Source: Rhodobacteraceae bacterium M382
GTDB taxonomy: Bacteria; Pseudomonadota; Alphaproteobacteria; Rhodobacterales; Rhodobacteraceae
Reading direction: 5' to 3'
Assembly (NCBI GenBank): GCA_025141015.1
Contig: CP081100.1
Coordinates: 117,258-181,257, forward strand
Length of the DNA stretch: 64,000 nucleotides
Position numbers and translations under genes: made by a program. Numbering within the stretch: position 1 is the first letter of the stretch; every line of letters starts with the position of its first letter. Positions 7,855 through 16,311 of this stretch are shown piece after piece. The notes under the pieces were generated by a model. The model worked only from the letters and a program-made list of their open reading frames with translations. It had not been told where the DNA came from and ran no database searches.

Positions 7855-8970
7855 ATGCTTCAACATCGCCTCTTTGGGCGTCTATTTCAGATGCTTTCCA
7901 TATTGCTTGTGACGTTTTCCGCCTCCTGCAGCAGGCCACCAGATCTGGTAGGTGTGGACAATCCGGAAACCCCGGTTGCCAAGACCACATCAACCAAACG
8001 CAAAGTGTTTCTGGCCACCACCCGCGAAGCAAGCGAAGTCGTTGAGGTTTTCTTCACCTCTGAACGTGCGCCTGACCTCGGGCTTGCGTCTGTTGTTGTG
8101 TCGATTCCACCCAACCATGTCCCCGGACAGATCGAACGGCCCAAGCGCCTGCCACCAGATCCAACGACCGAATTCGCAGTCGTCGAGCCGACAGTGTACA
8201 AATCTGAGAACAGTTTTATTTCCGAAATCAATCGCGAGTTGGCCAAGAAACCTCCAAAAGACCGGAACCTGATGCTGTTCGTGCATGGTTACAACAACAC
8301 GGCCAGTGACTCGATTCTCAGGATCGCCCAATTTGTCGAGGACACCGGCTTTAACGGCGTGCCTGTATTGTTTTCCTGGGCCTCGGCCGCCAAGGTTTCG
8401 CATTATGTTTACGATCTGAATAGTGCCCTGGCGGCACGTCCCTTGTTGTTGGAGGCCTCGGGTATTTTACAGCGAACAAATGCCCAGGGGTTCGACGTAT
8501 TCGCTCATTCAATGGGAGGGATGCTGATGCTCGAGGCAATCGTACATGCCGAGCTTTCCGGTAAATACAACATCGGAGGCCGTTTGGGGAACGTCATGTT
8601 GGCGTCACCGGACATCGATCTTGATGTGTTCGAGTCGCAGCTGGCTTCTCTGGACCCAAAAGAACGGAATTTTACGATCTTTGTCGCGAATGACGACAAG
8701 GCGCTAAAGTTCTCGCGCTGGATTTCAGGAGGGGTGCCCCGGGTCGGCGCAGCTCATACTGAGGCCTTGGCGGAATTGGGAGTGACCGTAATAGATTTGA
8801 GCCAGGTCGATGATTCATCCTCTGGCACGCACTCCAAGTTTGCCGGCTCGCCCGAAGTCGTCCAGGTTATTGGAAACAGTCTCAAGGCTGACAATTACCA
8901 AAGCGGCAAGTCACAGCTGGTATTGCTGGAAATCCTGGGGTCAAGCGCTGTCCTGACTGTATTGCAGTAA
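7855..8970 (+). CDS. Lipoprotein alpha/beta hydrolase (DUF900 type)
   Basis: 371-residue exported protein. The N-terminus is a lipoprotein signal: basic residues, a hydrophobic stretch, and a lipobox ending at Cys25 (FSASC). The body has the DUF900 alpha/beta-hydrolase layout: oxyanion-region motif HGYNN (144-148) and nucleophile elbow AHSMGG (217-222, Ser219). Start ATG 7855 has AGGAAAG at good spacing; a TTG 17 codons upstream has no such site and would bury the signal peptide. The protein should be anchored in the envelope and act on an ester or amide; no substrate is indicated. It stands alone, with a hairpin 18 bases after the stop. Confidence 0.82.
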   Translation: MLQHRLFGRLFQMLSILLVTFSASCSRPPDLVGVDNPETPVAKTTSTKRKVFLATTREASEVVEVFFTSERAPDLGLASVVVSIPPNHVPGQIERPKRLPPDPTTEFAVVEPTVYKSENSFISEINRELAKKPPKDRNLMLFVHGYNNTASDSILRIAQFVEDTGFNGVPVLFSWASAAKVSHYVYDLNSALAARPLLLEASGILQRTNAQGFDVFAHSMGGMLMLEAIVHAELSGKYNIGGRLGNVMLASPDIDLDVFESQLASLDPKERNFTIFVANDDKALKFSRWISGGVPRVGAAHTEALAELGVTVIDLSQVDDSSSGTHSKFAGSPEVVQVIGNSLKADNYQSGKSQLVLLEILGSSAVLTVLQ

Positions 8971-9290
8971 CCCAACGCACACGGCCATGTTCAGGTCGCT
9001 GACCTGAACAGCGGCTCAACCCAAAACTCTACGATGCCAGCTTCGCATTGCGAATCGACAAAGCAGGCTGGAACAGATCTGAGACCCGTTGCCTACCAAA
9101 CGATGGGCCATTTACCTAAACGACCAAACCCGGCTTGATCGCTTAGTACTTTGTTAATTGGTGTCAATATTACCTTCCGGTACGTAGCTTTGGCACAACT
9201 TGACTAGCCGTCTCATTCATAAATCTATATGCTTTGTCCTGCTCGCCTTGGAGCCCGCACATTATGATTCCCTATTAGGAGACAATAGAA
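8971..9290. other. Intergenic region with one hairpin and a ribosome-binding site
   Basis: No coding potential is seen here. The first part holds the hairpin at 8988-9010. The right end carries TTAGGAGACAATAGAA, which gives the ribosome-binding site of the exported protein at 9291. A promoter for that gene is expected in the AT-rich stretch near 9150-9240, but no clear boxes were fixed. Confidence 0.5.
8988..9010 (+). terminator. Perfect hairpin after the lipoprotein hydrolase gene
   Basis: TGTTCAGGTC and GACCTGAACA form a perfect 10-base-pair stem around the loop GCT, 18 bases past the stop. There is no T run after it, so it may be a weak or Rho-assisted terminator, or a transcript-stabilising hairpin. 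Confidence 0.5.
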
Positions 9291-9788
9291 ATGAACGTCA
9301 CAAAATTTGCTGCCGCCGCCGTTATCGCCGCTGTTTCTTCAACAGCTGCATTCGCTGATACGTTTACAAAATACGGCGAAGTTGAAGGTTGGAATGTATT
9401 CACCCACAACGAATGGTCCGCGTGCCTGATGGAGAAAAGCGACGACGCGGGAAATGTCGTCCAGATGGGGTATACCAAAGGCCATGACGCTGGGTATGTC
9501 GGTGTTTTCACCAAGGCGGAAACCGACATCAAACGCAACGCCAAGGAAGCAGTCGTGATTCAGATTGCCGACGATTTCTATTATGGTGACGCCACAGGTA
9601 TGCGCGGAAACGTGACCGAGGGGTACACCGGCGGGTATGTGCTTTCAAACAATGCACAATTCTTTGATGATGTTGCGCGTCAGTACACCATGATTGTATT
9701 CCCCGAAAAAGAATATGCCTTTACCGTTGATCTGACCGGCACCCTGAAGGGTATCGAAATGGTCCGTGCCTGCCAGTCTGCCCAGTAA
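9291..9788 (+). CDS. Small exported protein, paralogue of the one at 15765
   Basis: 165 residues with a clear Sec signal peptide (cleavage near AFADT, residue 22-23), so about 143 residues in the periplasm. I do not recognise a named domain. It aligns along its length with the product of 15765-16250: a cysteine in a GxC/SAC segment near the mature N-terminus, an aromatic TGGYVLSNN / PGGYAFFDN segment, and a second cysteine in RACQ/KECQ just before the C-terminus, suggesting one conserved disulfide. ATG 9291 has AGGAGA upstream. It is monocistronic, followed by a good terminator. Function unknown; it resembles small periplasmic proteins expressed as secreted or envelope factors. Confidence 0.78.
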   Translation: MNVTKFAAAAVIAAVSSTAAFADTFTKYGEVEGWNVFTHNEWSACLMEKSDDAGNVVQMGYTKGHDAGYVGVFTKAETDIKRNAKEAVVIQIADDFYYGDATGMRGNVTEGYTGGYVLSNNAQFFDDVARQYTMIVFPEKEYAFTVDLTGTLKGIEMVRACQSAQ

Positions 9789-9820
9789 GTTAACGATCAA
9801 GTTTGACTAAAGATGTTCTG

Positions 9821-9854
9821 ATGGTCGCCCGTTGTGGGCGGCCATTATCATTTT
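9821..9854 (+). terminator. Rho-independent terminator after the small exported protein gene
   Basis: ATGGTCGCCC and GGGCGGCCAT pair in a 10-base-pair stem (one T-G wobble) around the loop GTTGT, followed by a T-rich tail with TTTT. It lies 32 bases after the stop codon. Confidence 0.8.
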
Positions 9855-10246
9855 GCCTTAGATATCCCACATAGATCCGTCTGCCGACACCAGCGACGAT
9901 CCGATTTTGTGATCCACTTCGACCTAGAAAAACACCAAAAACTCTACTTCATATCATCAGGGTATCGGGCGGGCTCAAGTTTACCCTGTTGCGGGAAAAA
10001 ACGGTCCTCATACCGTGGCGCAAATTCGGCACTCACCAAATCCTGATTTCGATAGCTCACTGTGACCCGCGAATTCTATCGTTGGTTCAGTCATTCGGCC
10101 CTCGATAGCAGGGAACCGGATTTCGCAAACTTTGGTCAACGTATTACAATGGCGGCCAGGAGATGCACATTTTTTAACCATTTTGGCAAGTCATATGCCC
10201 AATTTTTCCGCACATTTAGCCAATTCCAGAGCTCTCGATGCAAATT
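9855..10246. other. Intergenic region without a recognisable gene
   Basis: About 390 bases between the terminator of the small exported protein gene and the end of the DUF4105 gene, which is on the other strand. Short open frames here have no recognisable product, no ribosome-binding site and uneven codon use. I see no convincing repeat or RNA gene. Confidence 0.5.
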
Positions 10247-11275
10247 TTAATTTGGCGTCGGAACACCCAGCCGAATTGCGTTGGAAAACTGAGGGTTCAA
10301 TCCAATTGCCAAAGCTCGGGGTGCTATCCGACCCAACGCTCTGAGATCCCCCAAGGGGATTGTGGTGTTCAAAGCACCTTGATCATACCCGTAATCCGGA
10401 AGATATCCGTTTGCGATAATACGCCAGTCAAATCGGTACCCATTCCCGATTGCTTTCATCATTTTGAACACAACTGTCGTGCAATTGGTGGTCACCGAGT
10501 TATACCACTGCGGCACCCGGGCCAGCGCGTTAGCCTCTGACACATATTCCTCGAGCAAGGCGCGGGCCTGTTCCGGACGTGCATTCAATCGAAATAGCTG
10601 TACATCTTCGCCGCGCACGTTGGAGCGCACCCCAACAACGTCCTGTTCCGATGCCGCCACAATGACCAAGGTATTTTCCTTGAAAAAGTCAGCCACGGGA
10701 GAAAACCCACCATCGACTTCACGACGTACTTCCACTGACCAGGCCAGAAACTGTCCGTCCGAGAACCCAAAACTCAGAATGAAATGCGCCATCTCCGGCC
10801 CGGCCCAATAGGAGAGAAACATATCAACCGATGTTAGTCGGTCCAGATCATAGGTTCGGGTGGTCCACTGCTCGGTGAAATCTGTATTTGTACGCCATTC
10901 AAATTCCCGAACGTTGGTTAGAGTCAGGATGTTCTCGTCAATGTCCCCAGTCACCTGGCGTGAAACATCGGTCGCCCAATTTCCTGTTTCAGGTGGCTGA
11001 AGCGTATTCCACCAAACCACTAGCCCCGCAAAAAACAACGCAAACAGCCCCATCGTCCGCCACCTGAACGGCCCGAAATAGGCAATCATCGTCGCCACGC
11101 TGCCCAGGCCCCAAAACCCGCTCACGACAAGTCGCGCCACCTCCGGCAGTGGAGCCCTGAACCAAATGGCCAAACCACCCCAAACCCCAACAAGAGCCAG
11201 ACCCAAAACGACAGCGACAATTCCAAAAACCCGCAAAAGGCGTATCATTTTGGCCCCATTTTCCGATGAACTCAT
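10247..11275 (-). CDS. DUF4105 membrane protein (Lnb N-terminal-like periplasmic domain)
   Basis: 342 residues. Two or three hydrophobic helices occupy the first ~95 residues, followed by a soluble periplasmic domain of the DUF4105 kind, related to the N-terminal domain of lacto-N-biosidase-like proteins. Recognisable elements are the DRLTSVDMFLSYW segment, the run from MAHFILSFGF to FLAWSVEVRRE, and the NCTTVV segment where a conserved Asn-Cys-Thr sits. The Cys/His pattern (His of MAHF, Cys of NCTT) is papain-like and has been taken for a possible peptidase or transferase site; that is family-level speculation. The start at ATG 11275 is uncertain: ATG 11248 and TTG 11302 are also in frame. 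Its promoter region is shared with the divergent outer-membrane lipoprotein gene. Confidence 0.75.
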   Translation of the reverse strand: MSSSENGAKMIRLLRVFGIVAVVLGLALVGVWGGLAIWFRAPLPEVARLVVSGFWGLGSVATMIAYFGPFRWRTMGLFALFFAGLVVWWNTLQPPETGNWATDVSRQVTGDIDENILTLTNVREFEWRTNTDFTEQWTTRTYDLDRLTSVDMFLSYWAGPEMAHFILSFGFSDGQFLAWSVEVRREVDGGFSPVADFFKENTLVIVAASEQDVVGVRSNVRGEDVQLFRLNARPEQARALLEEYVSEANALARVPQWYNSVTTNCTTVVFKMMKAIGNGYRFDWRIIANGYLPDYGYDQGALNTTIPLGDLRALGRIAPRALAIGLNPQFSNAIRLGVPTPN

Positions 11276-11555
11276 CAAGACGGGTTCCCGAAAATTGGTC
11301 AAGGGGCCTTCTCAATCCGCGATGTGTGAGATGTCCAGTTTTTTGATCCTACCCAAAGAAAAGGACAAAGAGGTGAGTCGAGATTGTCACCAATGCTACC
11401 AACATATGTCAGGAGCGCGACAAATAGGTTGCGTCTGTCAAACCGGGAGTTGTTTACTGGCCTCAATAACAAAGCAGTTCGACCAGAAAGGACTGGAAAG
11501 TCCTTTCCCAGCGATAGGCGCGTCTCGGGTCAGCCGAGAACCGGGGCAATTGAGA

Positions 11556-12950
11556 TTGAAGCGGAACAGAACATATACGGCTGGGGTTACGGACCGGCGC
11601 GCAATTTTATGCGGGCTATTGGGCTTGGGGGTGACAGGCTGTACGGTTGGGGAGGATTTTGTCAAACCGACAATGAAACTCTCGCCCAGCTTTGGCCCTG
11701 GCAGTTCGGGGCCGGCACGCAAGAATGATGCCAAATGGTGGAGGGGTTTTGACGATCCGGTCATCAATCAGATTGTTGATCTGGGGCTGGAACAGAACTT
11801 GGATATTCGCCGCATTGCCGGCAAGATCGAACAATCCCGAGGGGCGTTGGCTGCCGCCGGATATCCGATTTCCGGCAATGCCCGCGTTGTAGAAGCCAAG
11901 GCGGATTCAGGTGGGGCTGTGGCGCCATTTCAGACTGGCGCACTCAAAGCCGAAGCCACTTGGAAGCTGGATCTGTTCGGGTACCTCAAACGGGAGCGTG
12001 AGGCCGCATTTGCAGGTCTGGAGGCCGCCTATGCGGATTTGAATGTGTGGCGTCTGTTGTTCGTCGATGAAGTCGTCACCGCCTATATCGAAATGCGGTA
12101 TGCACAGGAATTGATCCGTGTGAACCTGCGGGTTCTGGAGAGTCGAAAGGCAACATTGGAGGTCACCCAGGACCTGGCCAAACAAGGCAAAGCAACCGAT
12201 CTGGAAATCGCCCAGGCCCATTCATTGGTACTGACCACACAGGCCAGCATCCCCGAAAGCCGGGTGCTTTTCGTGACCATGCTCAACCGGATAATCGCCT
12301 TGGTCGGAGCCACCGAGATCCCGGATCGTGACAATTTCGACAAGCGTGCCCCGCAACCCGTAGCCAAATCTCACTTTGTTACCACAGGCATACCCGCTGA
12401 TCTGGTCAGAAATCGGCCCGATGTTGTCCAGGCCGAACAACAGTTGGCCCAAGCCGTCGCCTTGGTTGGCGTGGCCGAGGCAGACTTGTACCCCAAGCTG
12501 ACGCTGACCGGAAACATCAACGTGAACTACAGCGGCGAGGCGTTCTTGCCCGGTGCCGGGTTCCTGAGGGCCGCGCTGGATGTTCCAATCTTTGACCGCC
12601 CCGTCCGCAAGGCCAGGATCGAATCCGCAAAAGGGTTGGTCAAGGAACGGCAGGCCATCTGGGAAAAGGAAGTTGTCCTGGCAGTCGAAGAAGTTCGAAA
12701 TTCCATCTATGCGCTGAATCAACATCAACTGGCTGTCAAGGCCGCCAAAAAAGCGGTCAAAGCATCGGAAACTGTCCTGGACATTGCCCGCACCCGGTTT
12801 GCGGACGGATCCGTTTCGTTCCTTCAGGTTCTGGATGCGGAACGGTCATTCCTGAATACCGAATACGCCTATGCTTTGGACATACGCAATCAAGCTATGG
12901 ATTTTGTGAATTTAAACGTTGCGCTGGGGGGCAGCTTTGAAACAAGCTGA
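11556..12950 (+). CDS. NodT-family outer-membrane efflux lipoprotein (TolC-like)
   Basis: Outer-membrane channel of the TolC/NodT group, about 464 residues from the proposed start. A lipobox ends at Cys29 (LGVTGC) and is followed by the family hallmark TVGEDFVKP; then come the two outer-membrane-efflux repeats with long helices, including the LxVAEQ-like ERSFLNTEYAYA segment near the end. No ATG lies at a sensible distance before the signal peptide. A TTG at 11556 gives the usual family length; an ATG at 11406 would add 50 residues in front of the signal peptide. Normally such a protein works with a periplasmic adaptor and RND or ABC pump, but none is encoded beside it. The next gene, 56 bases downstream, is AsmA-like. 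Confidence 0.85.
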   Translation: MKRNRTYTAGVTDRRAILCGLLGLGVTGCTVGEDFVKPTMKLSPSFGPGSSGPARKNDAKWWRGFDDPVINQIVDLGLEQNLDIRRIAGKIEQSRGALAAAGYPISGNARVVEAKADSGGAVAPFQTGALKAEATWKLDLFGYLKREREAAFAGLEAAYADLNVWRLLFVDEVVTAYIEMRYAQELIRVNLRVLESRKATLEVTQDLAKQGKATDLEIAQAHSLVLTTQASIPESRVLFVTMLNRIIALVGATEIPDRDNFDKRAPQPVAKSHFVTTGIPADLVRNRPDVVQAEQQLAQAVALVGVAEADLYPKLTLTGNINVNYSGEAFLPGAGFLRAALDVPIFDRPVRKARIESAKGLVKERQAIWEKEVVLAVEEVRNSIYALNQHQLAVKAAKKAVKASETVLDIARTRFADGSVSFLQVLDAERSFLNTEYAYALDIRNQAMDFVNLNVALGGSFETS

Positions 12951-13006
12951 GACAGCCTGCAACGCATAAATCTGTCGTGAGACGGCTCCACATACAGGAA
13001 GGTCCC

Positions 13007-15709
13007 ATGTCGCATTGGATAGCAAGAATATTAAAATGGGCAGCCATTCTTACCGTTCTTGCTGTCGTTCTGATCTGGCTGGTTCTGGCAGCACCATTTT
13101 TCAGCAGCATTCGCAAAGATTTTGTAGCCCGGATCATCACGGATCAGATTGGCCAACCCTTTGACGTAGAGGGGGATGTCCGGGTTGTTTTGGGTGCAAC
13201 GACCAAGGTTCACGTCAGCGGCGCACGTATCCCAAGCACCAATATCAACGAAGTCGACCTTGCCACATTGAACCTGCTGGAGTGGGAGTTGAATTTGCTC
13301 GCTCTACTGGAGCGGCGGATCGACCTGGATAACCTCGTGATCGACGGGCTTCACGTGAACATGGTCACAACCCAAGACGGGACCACCTCCTGGATCAAGC
13401 GCACCCCAAAAGCCACTTCAGGTACCGAACCCACAGATCAGTCCAACGACCAGGAACAAGACCCCGGAACAGGAGGCGAAGGCCCGTCGATCCTCGGTTT
13501 TCTTCAGGACAGAACAGTCACATTTACTGACATCGGATTGATATCACGGGATGACCGTTCGGGGTTTGAGTTCATTTTCGACCTCCAATCCATCCTTTTG
13601 GAGCAACGCGACGGCGGGGATCTTGTGTCCGTAACCGGCAAAGGTTCTGTCAACGGCGAAGGGTTTACGCTGGATGGGAAATACCCCCCGGGCAAACCAT
13701 TTACGACAACTGTGAATTTCGGGGATATCTCGGTGTCCTATAATGGATCTCCGATTCCGGGCGACCAGGGGGGCGGCCATATGGCCAAGCTGTTGGTCGA
13801 CACCGGTGAAATCGGAAACGTCTTTGACGTTCTGGGATTGTCGCGCAGCCTGGAAGGGTCCGGAACATTGGGCGCGGACATCACGAGCCAACCGAACAAA
13901 CTGGCAATCCGGAATATCACGTCGACCTTTGATCTGAACAAGGGTCAGCAGGTCACCGTCACAGGAGGAGCCGAGAACCTGCGGCCAGTCGATGGATTGG
14001 ACATCATATTCACAGCCCGTCTCCACCCCAAAGATCAGCCCCCTGCCAAAGCAGAATCGCTAAAAGACCTAAAGTTGACCGACATCAATGCCCGGATCAT
14101 CAGCCAGGCCGGCAAGCTCGAGTTCAAAAAGCTGGTTATTGGTACGAACGCCTTTGATCAGGGATTGGACAGGGTTGGGCCGATTTCAATCGGACGTGTC
14201 TATCGGACAAAGAACAAGACGCTGGGATTGAAGGACGTACAACTTCAGGCGGGCCCTCGCACTGCCCCCTATATCGTGGCACGTGGCAATGTCGGGGACA
14301 TCTTTCAATTCAAGAATGTGGATCTGGAGGGAACTCTGGCGGGTGACTCCTCACTCCTTCTCAAGAGTCTGTCCAAAGAGGATGCAGCCAGATTTGGTAG
14401 CGTATCAGCTGATTTTAGTGTTTCTGACCAAACCGGGCCTTTGAGCCTGACGCAGTTGAAGGCACGCACCAAAGGAACGGATCTGTGGTCTTTGGCTGCT
14501 GACATATCAGTCAAAAATGTGACGAGTCTGGAAGGTCTGGAAACTGACCTGAAACTGACAATCGCCGAACCGAAAGATTTTTTGACGGCTTTGGGAATTG
14601 AACCGGTCGATGTCGGAACGCTTGAGTTTGGTCTGAGCCTGAAGGGCGCGGCCGAGGCCGCGAAAATTGGCGTTGAATTCAAGGCGGGTGAAAGTGACCT
14701 CAGGACGGATCTGTCCTTTGATCTCAGCAAAGAGATAAATGTCATCCGAGGCGAGATCCTGAGCAACAGAATTCGCCTTGCCGATCTGCGGGACGGTACC
14801 AAAGCCATCATTCAGATCCGCAAGCAGAAAGACCCCACAGCTGCAGATCCCAAATCAAAGGATGACGGCAAACCGCCCATTCAGCCACTGGTCCTGGAAA
14901 AAAACAGCAAGATCTTGGATCTGGAACGTATTCTGACCCAGACCGACCTGGAAATTTCTCTGGTGCTGAAGGAATTCGTCGGCAACGCCGGGGTGTCGTC
15001 GATGAACAGCCAGTTCATTGCCAAAGAAGGGCAGATCGAAGCCGGACCGCTCGAATTGTTTTATGGTCCAGGGTTTTTCAAGGTTACGGCAGCAATGGAC
15101 GCTATCGAAAACCCGACACTTTTGAAGGTTGTCGGATCAACCAGCGGTTGGAACTTTGGCAAAATTCTGGATGCTGTTGGCCTGAACATCGACGCAGCCG
15201 GTACGTTGAACGCCGCCTTTGACATCACGGGAAACATCACATCCGGCAAAACATTTATCAACTCGATGTATGGATCTGCATCCTTGAACATGGGCAAGGG
15301 ATATATTGCCACCAGCCTGTTGGAACTGGCTGGACTGGGCATTTTCCCTTGGCTGTTTTCCGAAGAGCTTGCGGCCGGCAAGACAGAGATTAGTTGTGTC
15401 AAAGCACCAATTCGGATCAATGCAGGCCGTGTTAGATTTGATTCAATTGTTGCCGAAACCCGCAGTGTCCAGTTGGTCGCTCAGGGGGATGTCAATTGGC
15501 TCAAGGACACGATCGCCTTGAGAGCCGAACCCCGCCGGGTTGGAAAGCCGCTGGCGCGAAGTGCCTGGCCTTTTGAGGTAAGCGGCCAATTGTCAGACCC
15601 AAAATTCAAACTTATTGTCGGGGGTTCGCGCAGCAAACGGACGGACGGAGCCACCGAAATGCCAACAGACCGAGTTCCTTGTCGGCCTGATATTCAGCAA
15701 CTCAAATAG
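13007..15709 (+). CDS. AsmA-like inner-membrane-anchored periplasmic protein
   Basis: 900 residues. A single N-terminal membrane helix (about 8-30) anchors a long periplasmic region. The AsmA-type start is clear: after the helix comes ITDQIGQPFDVEGDVRV, then the LNLLALLERRIDLDNLVIDGLHV pattern, and the C-terminal AsmA_2-like part with repeated 'GTLNAAFDITG' strands. AsmA-family proteins are bridge-like, with a lipid-conducting groove between the two membranes, and affect outer-membrane lipid balance; no enzyme activity is expected. ATG 13007 is preceded by AGGAAGG. It is closely related over its whole length to the protein at 29257-31962, down to the shared tail (GKPLxRSxWPF, CxPDIxQLx). It probably shares a transcript with the upstream lipoprotein channel gene. 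Confidence 0.88.
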   Translation: MSHWIARILKWAAILTVLAVVLIWLVLAAPFFSSIRKDFVARIITDQIGQPFDVEGDVRVVLGATTKVHVSGARIPSTNINEVDLATLNLLEWELNLLALLERRIDLDNLVIDGLHVNMVTTQDGTTSWIKRTPKATSGTEPTDQSNDQEQDPGTGGEGPSILGFLQDRTVTFTDIGLISRDDRSGFEFIFDLQSILLEQRDGGDLVSVTGKGSVNGEGFTLDGKYPPGKPFTTTVNFGDISVSYNGSPIPGDQGGGHMAKLLVDTGEIGNVFDVLGLSRSLEGSGTLGADITSQPNKLAIRNITSTFDLNKGQQVTVTGGAENLRPVDGLDIIFTARLHPKDQPPAKAESLKDLKLTDINARIISQAGKLEFKKLVIGTNAFDQGLDRVGPISIGRVYRTKNKTLGLKDVQLQAGPRTAPYIVARGNVGDIFQFKNVDLEGTLAGDSSLLLKSLSKEDAARFGSVSADFSVSDQTGPLSLTQLKARTKGTDLWSLAADISVKNVTSLEGLETDLKLTIAEPKDFLTALGIEPVDVGTLEFGLSLKGAAEAAKIGVEFKAGESDLRTDLSFDLSKEINVIRGEILSNRIRLADLRDGTKAIIQIRKQKDPTAADPKSKDDGKPPIQPLVLEKNSKILDLERILTQTDLEISLVLKEFVGNAGVSSMNSQFIAKEGQIEAGPLELFYGPGFFKVTAAMDAIENPTLLKVVGSTSGWNFGKILDAVGLNIDAAGTLNAAFDITGNITSGKTFINSMYGSASLNMGKGYIATSLLELAGLGIFPWLFSEELAAGKTEISCVKAPIRINAGRVRFDSIVAETRSVQLVAQGDVNWLKDTIALRAEPRRVGKPLARSAWPFEVSGQLSDPKFKLIVGGSRSKRTDGATEMPTDRVPCRPDIQQLK

Positions 15710-15764
15710 CGCTTGCACCCCAGGGCGGCGACCTCTCGGCGCGAATTGCAAAGGAGATTGAAAC

Positions 15765-16250
15765 ATGTTCCACAAACTGCTGCTTGCGGCACTTTGCTTG
15801 GTTGGATTCACTTCGACAGCTTCTGCGCAGGAATACGCCACATCCGGAGATTGGGTCATCAACGTGAACCCGGACAATGGCAACGGTTGCTATATGCAGA
15901 AAACCTTTGAAACCGGCACCTTGATTCAGGTCGGTTTTGATCCCGCCCGCAAAGGTGCTTTTTTTGCAGCTTATAACGCAGCCTGGACAGATATCGTCGT
16001 TGGCGAGACCAGCGCGCCCCTGTTCGATTTCAATGACTCCAGATTCCAAGGAGAAGCCCTGGGCGTGGAATTGAATGGAGTACCCGGAGGGTATGCGTTC
16101 TTTGACAATCCAGAGTTTGCATCGGAATTTGGCAGACGGTTGTCGTTTACATTGCAAGGCGCCAAAGGCGGTTCCGAAGAATTTGATCTGGCTGGGAGTC
16201 AGCGAGCCATCTCAGTTGTCAAGGAATGTCAGACCGCACAAGAAGAGTGA
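15765..16250 (+). CDS. Small exported protein, paralogue of the one at 9291
   Basis: 161 residues. A signal peptide ends near TASAQ (residue 22-23). The mature part shares with the protein at 9291 a cysteine near its start (GNGCYMQ), the PGGYAFFDN segment and a cysteine close to the C-terminus (VKECQTAQ), implying one disulfide. No characterised domain is recognised. ATG 15765 has AAGGAG at normal spacing. It lies 55 bases after the AsmA-like gene and 61 bases before the MscS gene, all on the plus strand, so the three may be co-transcribed. Function unknown; localisation in the periplasm is well supported. Confidence 0.78.
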   Translation: MFHKLLLAALCLVGFTSTASAQEYATSGDWVINVNPDNGNGCYMQKTFETGTLIQVGFDPARKGAFFAAYNAAWTDIVVGETSAPLFDFNDSRFQGEALGVELNGVPGGYAFFDNPEFASEFGRRLSFTLQGAKGGSEEFDLAGSQRAISVVKECQTAQEE

Positions 16251-16311
16251 TTTTGCCATCGCACCGAAAACTCGCGCAGGTAAGACACAGGTAAATTGAC
16301 GGGGAGACGGG

